64,000 nt of DNA from Liminaster sp045576355 (GTDB taxonomy: Bacteria > Bacteroidota > Bacteroidia > Bacteroidales > UBA3663), in contig JAZNGG010000005.1 in the NCBI GenBank assembly GCA_045576355.1, positions 18,904 through 82,903 on the forward strand, read 5' to 3'. Position numbers and translations under genes: made by a program. Below, piece by piece: positions 1 to 7,004 of this stretch. The notes under the pieces are model-generated. The model saw nothing but the letters and a program-made list of their open reading frames with translations, searched no databases and was not told the origin of the DNA. The number at the start of each line of letters is the position of its first letter. The stretch's first letter is position 1.

Positions 1-26
1 ATACTTAGGTTTGAATCCTTTTCGAG

Positions 27-98
<72 letters not shown>

Positions 99-107
99 AA
101 CATCTTG

Positions 108-180
108 AGCGGTAAACGAGACTCGAACTCGCAACATTCAGCTTGGAAGGCTGACACTCTACCAATTGAGCTATTACCGC
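108..180 (-). tRNA. tRNA-Gly (anticodon TCC)
   Basis: On the minus strand GCGGTAA pairs with TTACCGC. The anticodon stem TCAGC/GCTGA holds the loop CTTCCAA (anticodon TCC), and the T-loop GTTCGAGTC is canonical. It is first in a two-tRNA transcript with tRNA-Thr, driven by the promoter at 258-287. Confidence 0.93.
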
Positions 181-257
181 ATTCGGGGTTTCTTTTCGAC
201 TAAAAAGAGTTTGCACCCGGCAAACCGATAGACTTAATGTTTCTCGTTTTGCGGGTG

Positions 258-287
258 CAAAGTTATAGATTATTTCCGAATCCCAAA
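258..287 (-). promoter_or_regulatory. Bacteroidota-type promoter of the tRNA cluster
   Basis: On the minus strand a TTG (complement of 284-286) is followed 18 nt later by TAACTTTG (complement of 258-265), matching the TTG-N18/19-TAnnTTTG consensus of Bacteroidota housekeeping promoters. It sits about 80 nt upstream of tRNA-Gly. Confidence 0.7.
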
Positions 288-363
288 AGAAAACCGACTT
301 TTTTTTAGCAAAAAAGATAAAAAAATTAGGTTTTCAGACATTTTCATTCGGACTTTTACCTGT

Positions 364-657
364 TTATGATTGTTTTTTCTCTTTGGATTTAATTATTTGT
401 CTTTCCAAAGCCTCAACCACCTGCCCTACTGCATCCTCATAAACTTCGGTTTGACGAGAAGCATAAAACTCTTCGTCGCCTGCCAATATTTTAACTCCGA
501 TTTCCTTGTCTGCCTTATCGGATGTATTGATAATGCGAAGTGTGACCTCTGCCGTACGAACATCTGCAAAACGCTCCAGTTTGCTCAACTTCTTTGTAAT
601 GTACTCATTCAAAGATTCAGACTTGTCAAAATTGACACATTGAATTGTAATCTTCAT
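364..657 (-). CDS. hpf: Ribosome hibernation-promoting factor, short HPF/RaiA type
   Basis: A 97-residue HPF/RaiA-family protein. Family members bind the 30S decoding region of idle ribosomes and block tRNA and mRNA access. The N-terminal strand MKITIQCVNFDKSESLNEYI and the basic KKLSKLERF helix match the single-domain fold, and the protein ends with a lysine-rich tail (KSKEKKQS). There is no C-terminal dimerisation domain, so this is the short form. It starts 15 nt after the xerC stop and is probably co-transcribed with it, an arrangement common in Bacteroidales. Confidence 0.9.
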   Translation of the reverse strand: MKITIQCVNFDKSESLNEYITKKLSKLERFADVRTAEVTLRIINTSDKADKEIGVKILAGDEEFYASRQTEVYEDAVGQVVEALERQIIKSKEKKQS

Positions 658-672
658 AGTCTTTTAAATTTT

Positions 673-1572
673 TTAGGTTTTCTTTTCAGCTCTTGGGTGA
701 GCTTGTTTATAACTCTCTAAGATCTCCTGAGGGGTCATGTGTGTATAAACCTCCGTAGCTCCCAATGTGCTATGTCCCAACAGTTCTTTTACAGCCATCA
801 AGTCAGCACCATTGTTCAGCATGTTGGTCGCAAAAGAGTGTCGCAACACGTGTGGTCCTCGTTTAGATAACGTTTTGACACTCCCTAAATATCGTCTGAC
901 GATATTATATACTCGATGGACTCCCAGTGGCTCTCCTTCCGGTGTGGTAAAAAACGATTCGGTTGCTCCTCCCACTTCCTGATTTCTTGCCTCGATATAT
1001 TCAGACATCAATTGCCTCAGTTCATACCCGAATGGGATCTGCCGCTGCTTGTTGCCCTTGCCGGTAACGGTAATCACCGCATTGGCAAAATCGATATCGT
1101 TATCTCGCAGCGAGGCTATTTCCGCCCGACGCATACCCGTAGAATATAACATATCAATGAGCAATCTGTCTCGCAAAGCCGAGAAACCCACTCCATATTC
1201 CACCTCATCAAGCACAAACTCCATCTGTTCTTCACGGAGCCAGACCGGTAAAGGTTTAGGGACTTTCGGAGTAGCTAATAATCTAAGAGGATCTTTCTCC
1301 ACGAGCTGTTGTCGCCGCAAATATTTATAGAAACTGCGCAACGCGCAAAGCCGTCTTTTTACACTACTCACCGCCAAATGCCTCTTCCCCATATCTGCCA
1401 TCCATGCTCGCACAAGGTTCAAATCGGGATGCAGCGGATCAAACTCGCCACACAAGCCGGTTACGAAGTCTTCAAACTGTGTAAGATCTTGACGATAGCT
1501 TCTCATGGTGAGCTCCGAATAGTTTTTTTCATAACGGACATACCGCAAAAAAGATTCTATCCTTGCATCCAT
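673..1572 (-). CDS. xerC: Tyrosine recombinase XerC-like
   Basis: A 299-residue site-specific recombinase expected to resolve chromosome dimers at dif with a partner XerD. An N-terminal SAM-like core-binding domain (MDARIESFLRYVRYEKNYSE) precedes the catalytic domain, whose residues are all visible: R in TGMRRAEI, K in VTGKGNKQRQ, H-R in HVLRHSFAT, H in LLGHSTLG and the nucleophile Y in EVYTH. The frame stays open 27 codons upstream to an ATG at 1653, but that stretch is Lys/Arg/Phe-rich and unlike the family, so the ATG at 1572 (MDARIE) was chosen. The neighbouring hpf and tRNAs argue for the housekeeping Xer protein rather than a phage integrase. Confidence 0.88.
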   Translation of the reverse strand: MDARIESFLRYVRYEKNYSELTMRSYRQDLTQFEDFVTGLCGEFDPLHPDLNLVRAWMADMGKRHLAVSSVKRRLCALRSFYKYLRRQQLVEKDPLRLLATPKVPKPLPVWLREEQMEFVLDEVEYGVGFSALRDRLLIDMLYSTGMRRAEIASLRDNDIDFANAVITVTGKGNKQRQIPFGYELRQLMSEYIEARNQEVGGATESFFTTPEGEPLGVHRVYNIVRRYLGSVKTLSKRGPHVLRHSFATNMLNNGADLMAVKELLGHSTLGATEVYTHMTPQEILESYKQAHPRAEKKT

Positions 1573-1712
1573 TGACCTATCAAATGATTTCTTGCCCCGA
1601 AAGTAGTCTTTTTTTTCTAATTTACAAAACTTTTTTCTTTTTTTCCTACACATATATAATATAGTTACATTTTTTTGGCTATTTTTGCGTCGTTAAATAT
1701 TCATTTTTAACC

Positions 1713-2843
1713 ATGTTATCTTCTACCGGCCAACACCTATTCATCTTATTGAGACAATCTCTTTGGCAAAACGCAGACAAAGAGATGCATCTCCTTGCCG
1801 GCCTACCCACATCTGAGTGGGAAAACTTACTACAACTCTCCGTCAGCCATGGAGTGTCTGCCATTGTCCACGATGCGTTCTCGTCATCATCGCCGGATTC
1901 TGCCCCCCAACAGAAACTCCTGATGAAGTGGACCGGAATCACCATAAGACAAGAACAACTCTCTCTATCCCTATCCCGTGCACTAACAGAAATGCACCAT
2001 CGCCTTCTCGCCAAAGGGATCGACAACACCCCATTTAAGGGTGCTGCCCTTGCCGCATGTTATCCCCGGCCACTACATCGCCAATATGGAGACATCGATC
2101 TCTACATCAAGTCTGCACATCGGAAAGAGGTCGCTGCGTTGATCACAGCAGACGGCGGAGCACAAGAAAAGGAACTCGCCATCCTGCACGACACTTACAA
2201 ATATAAAGAGATCCTATGGGAATTTCATTTCCGCACCCTCTATCTTGCCTCTTGTCGTAACAGAAAGACCCTGCAGAAAATGGAAGAGAGATATTGTCGT
2301 AAGACTCAACTCTCCTCATTTACCTTAGAGGGAGAGACACTCCCATCATTTCCTCCCATTTTCAACATCATCTATCTGACCGGACACATCGGCAGACATC
2401 TTTTAGCCGAACAGATCCATTTAAGACAAATATGCGACTGGGCAGTTGTCCTACACCACGAGCGAACAGCTCTCGGCATCGGTGAGCAGACTCTGCTCGA
2501 ATATTTAGACGACCTCGGGATGACACGGCTTTACCGAGCTCTCGGACACATTGCAGTCCATTATTTCGGATTCGATGCTGCCTCCCATGCCGGGCTGGAT
2601 CATCTCTCCGAAAAAGATGCTCGCCGAGGAGACTTCATCCTGCAAAGCATCCTCGACGGACATTTTCCTCATTGCAAACCTTATCAAGCGCACAGTCCCA
2701 AAGAGTCATTCATGACCAAAGTAAAAGCATTTTGGCAACTGGTGCGCCGATGCCGGGCCATGCGGGACATCTATCCGCGAGAGAGTTTTTTCACCCCATT
2801 CGCAGCTTTAAAAAACGCCATCTTAAGAAGGACACGAAACTAA
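1713..2843 (+). CDS. Nucleotidyltransferase-family protein (NTP_transf_5-like)
   Basis: A 376-residue cytoplasmic protein. The segment TPFKGAALAACYPRPLHRQY followed by GDIDLYI is the signature of the uncharacterised nucleotidyltransferase family (PF14907), with the DxD pair (GDIDLYI) as likely metal ligands. The substrate is unknown; relatives are often found in cell-envelope or sugar clusters. A TATTTTTG box at 1680-1687 gives a plausible promoter with a short leader. The double-ACT gene begins 15 nt after its stop, suggesting one operon. Confidence 0.75.
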   Translation: MLSSTGQHLFILLRQSLWQNADKEMHLLAGLPTSEWENLLQLSVSHGVSAIVHDAFSSSSPDSAPQQKLLMKWTGITIRQEQLSLSLSRALTEMHHRLLAKGIDNTPFKGAALAACYPRPLHRQYGDIDLYIKSAHRKEVAALITADGGAQEKELAILHDTYKYKEILWEFHFRTLYLASCRNRKTLQKMEERYCRKTQLSSFTLEGETLPSFPPIFNIIYLTGHIGRHLLAEQIHLRQICDWAVVLHHERTALGIGEQTLLEYLDDLGMTRLYRALGHIAVHYFGFDAASHAGLDHLSEKDARRGDFILQSILDGHFPHCKPYQAHSPKESFMTKVKAFWQLVRRCRAMRDIYPRESFFTPFAALKNAILRRTRN

Positions 2844-2858
2844 TTTACCTCACAAAAT

Positions 2859-3269
2859 ATGATTATCAAACAAATATCCGTACACATCAAAAACAAAGCC
2901 GGTTACAGCTGGCAAGTTTTTCAAGCCCTTGCAGATCAAGGCATAAATATACTTTCTTACAGCATCGCCGATAGCGTAACTCAGGGAGAAGGAATCCTCC
3001 GACTCATCGTCGATAACATCAAGCAGGCCAATAAAGCACTGCAAGATGCCGGGTTTGAAACTCAACTCCACGATGTGTATTCTCTCAATTGCCCTAACGA
3101 ACCCGGCGCCATGGCCAAAGTGCTGCATCGACTGGCACAAAAAGGGATCTCCATCAACTATATGTACGCATTCCAATATATGGGCATCTCCCAGTCCATC
3201 ATACATGCTCAAGAGATGGAGCAACTTAAGAGCGTCCTCTCCGAATACGAAAAGGAGAGACTTTTATAA
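2859..3269 (+). CDS. Tandem ACT-domain protein
   Basis: A 136-residue protein made of two ACT modules, one from MIIKQISVHIKNKAGYSWQV and the second from about residue 70 (SLNCPNEPGAMAKVLHRLAQ). ACT pairs bind small ligands, usually amino acids, as regulatory sensors. In Bacteroidales this protein commonly accompanies a phenylacetate-CoA-ligase-like gene, but here it follows a nucleotidyltransferase instead. A TAATGACCGATT stem-loop begins 12 nt after the stop and may end the transcript. Confidence 0.85.
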   Translation: MIIKQISVHIKNKAGYSWQVFQALADQGINILSYSIADSVTQGEGILRLIVDNIKQANKALQDAGFETQLHDVYSLNCPNEPGAMAKVLHRLAQKGISINYMYAFQYMGISQSIIHAQEMEQLKSVLSEYEKERLL

Positions 3270-3281
3270 AAGACCTGACGG

Positions 3282-3301
3282 CCTAATGACCGATTTAGGT
3301 T
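3282..3301. repeat. Copy 1 of the TAATGACCGATT stem-loop repeat
   Basis: CCTAATGACCGATTTAGG is an imperfect palindrome just after the ACT gene, followed by TTAAAAAG. It belongs to a family of small stem-loops seen about nine times in this window, mostly at gene ends. Confidence 0.6.
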
Positions 3302-3346
3302 AAAAAGACTCCGTTGCGAGAGTCTGAAAATCAGATCATAATGCAC

Positions 3347-3418
3347 CTAAAGGTTGAGTTGAGCCTGTGCAACGGCACACAGAATAGCCGCTAAAAATGT
3401 AATGTAAAGCCGTTTCAT
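3347..3418 (-). CDS. Possible 23-residue signal-peptide-like micro-ORF or gene remnant
   Basis: On the minus strand an ATG opens a frame reading MKRLYITFLAAILCAVAQAQ then LNL and a stop. This is a textbook Sec signal peptide with an AQA-Q cleavage site but almost no mature protein. An ATG four codons upstream (3430) is also in frame. It could be the stump of a secreted-protein gene whose body was lost, or a chance match; no homologous continuation is recognisable beyond the stop. Confidence 0.25.
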   Translation of the reverse strand: MKRLYITFLAAILCAVAQAQLNL

Positions 3419-3650
3419 TGTGTCATTCATTTATAGTTAAACTTCGTCGGTTAGAAAAATCTTTATAAGGTATAAAACCATACCCAACAGTAAGACCGGT
3501 CGCATGATCATAATCATAGACATGGCAAATATAGAAATAAAAAAACAAAATCATCTCTCTTTTAAGATAAATATTATGATGACCTCAATTATTCATTGTT
3601 TGAAAACCTAAAGGATTGAGCAATCAAAGGGTTCAAGGACTGAAACGCCA

Positions 3651-4158
3651 CTATGGCAGACCACTATTGTTAAAAAAACATTATACCTCTTGACATCGGC
3701 TTTCGGAGGTAGTATCTTTGTTTTGTTGGTGGAGAATAAATAAGGAGAAATGTGAAAGGAGAAAGGAGCAAAGAGGAGCCATCTGCCATCGCCATCAGCC
3801 TTAGCAGGCGCAGCCCCATGCCATAGTAAAATAAATATAGCGAGGATAGATCATGTCTATCTTCGCTATATTGGTTTATAACTCATTGACATTGAAAGCC
3901 ATACACCATACGTTGAATACCAAATACGCGTAGCCTCGTTACATCATGAGCGTAGCCTCGTTGCATCATGAGCGTAGCCTCGTTGCATCACGCGAGTATC
4001 GAATGTGATGATCCGGCTACGGGAGGTGTAAAACCAAACCCGATGCTACAGGAAATAAAGGTAATAATGTCTCCATATTTTCACTCGCACAACACACGGC
4101 AACTACCATCTTTTGCTAAGTAAGAATTACAAATGAGCGTTAATAAATCGTAATATAA
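3651..4158 (+). repeat. 500-bp interspersed element, copy 1, with internal promoter and 22-bp tandem array
   Basis: This gene-free stretch is collinear with the complement of 30692-31190. Shared blocks in order: GTTAAAAAA; TTGACATCGGCTTTCGGA (3690-3707) with TATCTTTG (3713-3720), a good TTG/TAnnTTTG promoter; a GGAGAAAG purine run; CATCAGCC..GCGCAGCCC (3778-3817); a 15-bp hairpin (3836-3870); TTTATAACTCATT; three 22-bp units CGTAGCCTCGTTGCATCATG (3926-3990); AATGTGATGATCCGG; and a 3' block with GAGCGTTAATAAATCGTAAT (4125-4157). No coding frame runs through it. Confidence 0.8.
3690..3880 (+). ncRNA. Candidate small RNA within the 500-bp element
   Basis: A promoter (TTG at 3690, TATCTTTG at 3713-3720) is followed about 115 nt later by a hairpin whose arms 3836-3850 and 3856-3870 pair over 15 bp around the loop TCATG, then by the U-rich TTGGTTTATAA. 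The same promoter and hairpin occur in the inverted copy near 31 kb, where most arm differences preserve pairing (G-U to G-C). This would give an RNA of about 150 nt. Transcription is inferred. Confidence 0.4.
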
Positions 4159-4185
4159 TTCGCCAAACACGTCAGAATATAAAAA

Positions 4186-4225
4186 CAAAAATGGCGCGAC
4201 CTTCACAGGCTGCGCCATCATTGTG
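4186..4225 (-). terminator. Intrinsic terminator of the Xre-like regulator
   Basis: On the minus strand GATGGCGCAGCC, a short loop and GGTCGCGCCAT form a GC-rich hairpin followed directly by TTTTTGTTTTTA. It lies about 120 nt beyond the stop of the regulator gene at 4342. Confidence 0.7.
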
Positions 4226-4341
4226 AGAAACTAGTTTATTACAATTCGTACATCGGCATAGGTAGGCCGATTCTACTAAATTTCTCCTCACATCCTTTCA
4301 AATCTAACATAAACAAAGGATGCAAATTCGATTCGGAAACA

Positions 4342-4632
4342 TTACGGAAAATTATTTTTACTCACATCACTTTCTGTTTGCAGTAGGACTTCTAAACTAC
4401 CCGAAGTTTGCTCTTCCTCCAAGCGTTTTCGCTCCTGAAATTCGAGGATATCTCCGGGCTGACAGCCCAACACCTGACATAGCGCCTCAAGCGTCGTAAA
4501 ACGCACTGCCTTCGCCTTCCCCGTCTTCAAGATCGAAAGATTGGTCGGCGTCAGATCTATGCGTTCAGCCAAATCTCCCAATGAGATTTTTCGCTTAGCC
4601 ATGACGACATCAAGATTTACTACGATTGGCAT
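4342..4632 (-). CDS. Small Xre/Cro-type transcriptional regulator (HTH_26-like)
   Basis: A 96-residue DNA-binding protein. MPIVVNLDVVMAKRKISLGD begins the one-domain fold, and the helix-turn-helix runs through LAERIDLTPTNLSILKTGKA. The family (PF13443, YozG-like) often partners a small DUF2975 membrane protein, which is missing here. The C-terminal 25 residues are Glu/Ser-rich and probably disordered. It is flanked by intergenic repeats and stands alone with its own terminator. Confidence 0.85.
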   Translation of the reverse strand: MPIVVNLDVVMAKRKISLGDLAERIDLTPTNLSILKTGKAKAVRFTTLEALCQVLGCQPGDILEFQERKRLEEEQTSGSLEVLLQTESDVSKNNFP

Positions 4633-4817
4633 TTTATCAATTCCTTTATGAACCTTTTTCAGTGTGCAAATATATATAAAGTATTTTAATTTTACAAGTT
4701 ATTCGATAAATATTTTATGAATTACATTTAATTTTATTTGTTTTTCGACATTTAGTTAAGACCGAAAAAGTGTGCTTTCATGTGGTTATTCTATTTTTCC
4801 ATTACACAAAACGCAAA

Positions 4818-4892
4818 GTGTCCACAATGCCTATTTATCAACACTGCAGACACATACTTTATCGATTTTATTATTTATCGGGCACTAATAAT
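4818..4892 (-). repeat. Partial MITE-like element, related to 46003-46078
   Basis: GTGTCCACAATGCCTATTTA onward matches the complement of 46003-46078 over about 75 bp with only some 8 differences, ending at ATTATT on the outer side. The copy at 46 kb continues to a matching inverted terminus; this one does not, so it is probably a truncated copy. Short open frames here (4770-5236) have no recognisable content. Confidence 0.65.
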
Positions 4893-4927
4893 TTCTTTAT
4901 TTTTCTTGAATGTAAAAATATAATTGC

Positions 4928-4935
4928 TATCTTTG
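4928..4935 (+). promoter_or_regulatory. Promoter of the attenuator-like leader
   Basis: TATCTTTG is an exact TAnnTTTG box, with a TTG about 20 nt upstream near 4907. It places the transcription start close to 4942, some 430 nt before the lipoprotein start codon. Confidence 0.65.
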
Positions 4936-4941
4936 CACCAT

Positions 4942-5373
4942 CCTTACGCCGAATACTTTTTCAAAGAAGTGAAGGGTGGGGATGGACATATAAATGGCGT
5001 TTGCTTAACGCTTTGGTTTGACGTCTCAAGAATCTCGCAAATTCTTAAACATTTGTCAAAACAAAGCAACGGTGAATGTCCCTTGGGTATGTTTACATGA
5101 ATACTCATTGATATGCCTGATATTTTGTATAAAGTTACAAATGTTAGGACATGTCGTGGGTATGTTTAAACATATTCGGCGTGGGGCTTTCTTGCGTTGC
5201 TCAGTTCGACAAATGGGGCAATGCGAGAGCCTTTGAGACGTGGATTGAGTGACGAGCGATAGATTCCCACGTCTTTTTTGTATATGTACCTCAAACATTG
5301 TTAGAATTGCACTATAGGGAGTCGGTGCCTTTGTTATTGGCAATATTGCACCAAAACTTAATAATTTTTCTTT
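4942..5373 (+). ncRNA. Long structured leader RNA with competing antiterminator and terminator stems
   Basis: Helices visible in order: GCGTT/AACGC (4997-5001 with 5007-5011); a long-range stem of ACGTCTCAA (5021-5029) with TTGAGACGT (5233-5241), extended by CTCGCA (5034-5039) with TGCGAG (5222-5227); and an inner ATGTCC (5076-5081) with GGACAT (5147-5152). Two similar subdomains, GGGTATGTTTACATGAATAC and GGGTATGTTTAAACATATTC, lie at 5085-5104 and 5158-5177. The 3' arm of the long stem overlaps GACGTGG (5237-5243), which alternatively pairs with CCACGTC (5267-5273) followed by six T. The two folds exclude each other, the architecture of a transcription attenuator or riboswitch. It matches no riboswitch class I can name, and the ligand is unknown. 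Confidence 0.6.
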
Positions 5374-6174
5374 ATGAAAAAACTTTTAATTCTTTCTTTG
5401 GCTACTATGGCCGTGTTTTGTGTTTCATCTTGTAGTGATGATGAAGACGCTCCCAAAATTCTTCCAGATTCAGTTCAAATGTATCACGGAGAAACAAAAC
5501 AATTAGTTTATACCGGAAACTCTAATTGCTCGTGGTCATCTGATGATTCTCGAATTGCTTCAGTGACAATTGATGGAACTGTAGAAGCTGATCTTATTGG
5601 AAAAACAACAATCTGGGCAGATAAAGCGAAGTGTAGTGTAGAAGTATTACCTTACTACACCGAGATTGCACTCCCCATTATGAATTGGGGTGTAAAACCC
5701 AATATTGTTATCGAACAAATGAAAGCAAATAAAGACTTCATTAGTTATACTTTGGAGTCACAAAGCGCAAATGAATTATTATACTCGACTAATGATGCGT
5801 CAAAAAAAGCTTACTTTTATTCTTACGGGTTTAATAATTATAGTTTAAACTATGTAACAATTTGCTCTCTGTATCCGGACTATGTAATTGATTTTGTACT
5901 TGAGCGTTATGAATATTTAGGAACACTGACAAGCGGTGAGTATTTATTCCAAACTCTTGACGAAAAGAATATAGTTATTTTGTGGTGGGAATGGTATGAT
6001 TTCGGAGAGGTTGCATGGCTTCAATATCAACCGAATACTAAATCTGCTACAAATGCAATTGAAAAGCTCACAAATATACCGTATTTCGGGGCTAAATTAG
6101 CGGATGATACCAAGCAAAATAATACTTTCCATTCAAATATTGAAAAACGCTTAAAAATTAATGCTAACAAATAA
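5374..6174 (+). CDS. Lipoprotein with an Ig-like (BIG2-type) domain
   Basis: A 266-residue predicted surface or periplasmic lipoprotein. The signal peptide ends in a lipobox (VSSC, then SDDEDA, an acidic stretch resembling Bacteroidota lipoprotein export signals). Residues about 30-95 look like a bacterial Ig-like domain: a strand-rich segment with WSSDDSRIASVTIDGTVEA and an ending GKTTIWA. The remaining 170 residues are Tyr/Asn-rich and not recognised. The gene is AT-rich compared with its surroundings, suggesting a different history, and lies behind the long leader. A second lipoprotein gene begins 12 nt after its stop. Confidence 0.75.
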   Translation: MKKLLILSLATMAVFCVSSCSDDEDAPKILPDSVQMYHGETKQLVYTGNSNCSWSSDDSRIASVTIDGTVEADLIGKTTIWADKAKCSVEVLPYYTEIALPIMNWGVKPNIVIEQMKANKDFISYTLESQSANELLYSTNDASKKAYFYSYGFNNYSLNYVTICSLYPDYVIDFVLERYEYLGTLTSGEYLFQTLDEKNIVILWWEWYDFGEVAWLQYQPNTKSATNAIEKLTNIPYFGAKLADDTKQNNTFHSNIEKRLKINANK

Positions 6175-6186
6175 AACAATAGCAAA

Positions 6187-6648
6187 ATGAAAAAATTCTT
6201 TTTATTACTGAGTATAGCTTTTCTGGCTGTATCTTGTACGACTACTGTTAAAACAGCTAAGACGGCAGATCCTTCTGTTCAACTTCTATCTGCTACCATA
6301 GCAGATTTAGATGTTTCTCCTGAACGTATTTCATATACAATGATTCCCACTAAAGAACTTCTTCGTGGCGGAGAAGATAATGTCAGACAAGCAGCCGAAC
6401 ATGCAGCACTTGAAAAAAATGGCAATGCAGACGTATTAGTTGGTGCTGAATATATTATTTCTAAAAAGAGTCGCTTTATTTTTGGAAAAGAAATAAATTC
6501 AATCACAGTTACAGGACATCCGGCAAAATATGTCAATTTCCGTTCGGCAAATGATTCTGTATGGGTCAATTCAACTTTTCGTTCTCACTATAAGAACAAT
6601 TTACGCAAAGGAGGAGACAATATATTAAAAGGGCTTTTCAATAGATAA
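6187..6648 (+). CDS. Small lipoprotein of unknown function
   Basis: A 153-residue protein with signal peptide and lipobox (LAVSC-TTT). The mature part is mixed alpha/beta: a strand around VQLLSATIADLDVS, a helix around EDNVRQAAEHAALEKNGNAD, then VLVGAEYIISKKSRFIFGKE. The middle (DLDVSPERI..ALEKNGNADVLVGAEY) resembles small Bacteroidota lipoproteins that seem to build a YdgA/TRASH-like fold, but I cannot name the family. It follows the BIG2 lipoprotein in one operon and ends before a clear terminator at 6710. Confidence 0.7.
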   Translation: MKKFFLLLSIAFLAVSCTTTVKTAKTADPSVQLLSATIADLDVSPERISYTMIPTKELLRGGEDNVRQAAEHAALEKNGNADVLVGAEYIISKKSRFIFGKEINSITVTGHPAKYVNFRSANDSVWVNSTFRSHYKNNLRKGGDNILKGLFNR

Positions 6649-6709
6649 ACTTTCACAAATAAATCAAATTTCGATTTATTGCTAAACTGTATTTTGATAT
6701 CTAAAATTT

Positions 6710-6743
6710 GGGCTGACACTTCTTTTAAGGTATCAGCCCTTTT
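6710..6743 (+). terminator. Intrinsic terminator of the lipoprotein operon
   Basis: GGGCTGA (6710-6716) pairs with TCAGCCC (6733-6739), followed by TTTT. It is positioned 62 nt after the second lipoprotein gene. Confidence 0.75.
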
Positions 6744-6854
6744 GATCAATTTGCCTTTGTACAAATATTAAAGACCCATAGGCAAAATAAGGAGGTCTTT
6801 ATGTTTCTTAGAGAAAAGATAGTAATTTACCGGACTGCAATAAAAAAATACCCT

Positions 6855-6958
6855 CTGTCTCAAAACTTTTTCGAGACAGGAGTGTTATAATATCGAGAAC
6901 ACAAAAAGACTGGCTGTTTTAAATAAAGGAGACTTGCGTCGAGATGACGCGAGTCTCC
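6855..6958 (-). terminator. Two hairpins ending the MFS exporter transcript
   Basis: On the minus strand GGAGACTCGCGTC and GACGCAAGTCTCC (6928-6958) form a long hairpin followed by TTTATTTAAAA. A second hairpin, CTGTCTC/GAGACAG (6855-6879), is followed by a run of T. Both lie downstream of the MFS gene that ends at 7005. Confidence 0.65.
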
Positions 6959-7004
6959 TTGCAAGTTGTTGTAGGCTTCAGACCGAATATTGATCAAGCA
7001 GGAT

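Noticed and set aside
673..1653. Integrase of a mobile element
   Set aside because: The recombinase lies in the conserved hpf-tRNA neighbourhood of Bacteroidales and no attachment sites or cargo follow, so it is taken as the housekeeping XerC.
3926..3990. CRISPR array
   Set aside because: The 22-bp units are directly abutting with no unique spacers and there are no cas genes; it is a plain tandem array.
5021..5241. Retron-like msr/msd region suggested by the long inverted ends
   Set aside because: No reverse transcriptase gene lies nearby and a terminator-overlapping stem explains the pairing better as attenuation.
4770..5343. Several short frames between the Xre-like regulator and the lipoprotein operon
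   Set aside because: They fall across the MITE-like fragment and the structured leader, have no signal or domain and contradict the helices seen there.
6801..6890. A 29-codon frame with AAGGAGG before its ATG
   Set aside because: It runs through a hairpin assigned to termination, has no signal peptide or domain, and Bacteroidota rarely depend on such ribosome sites.
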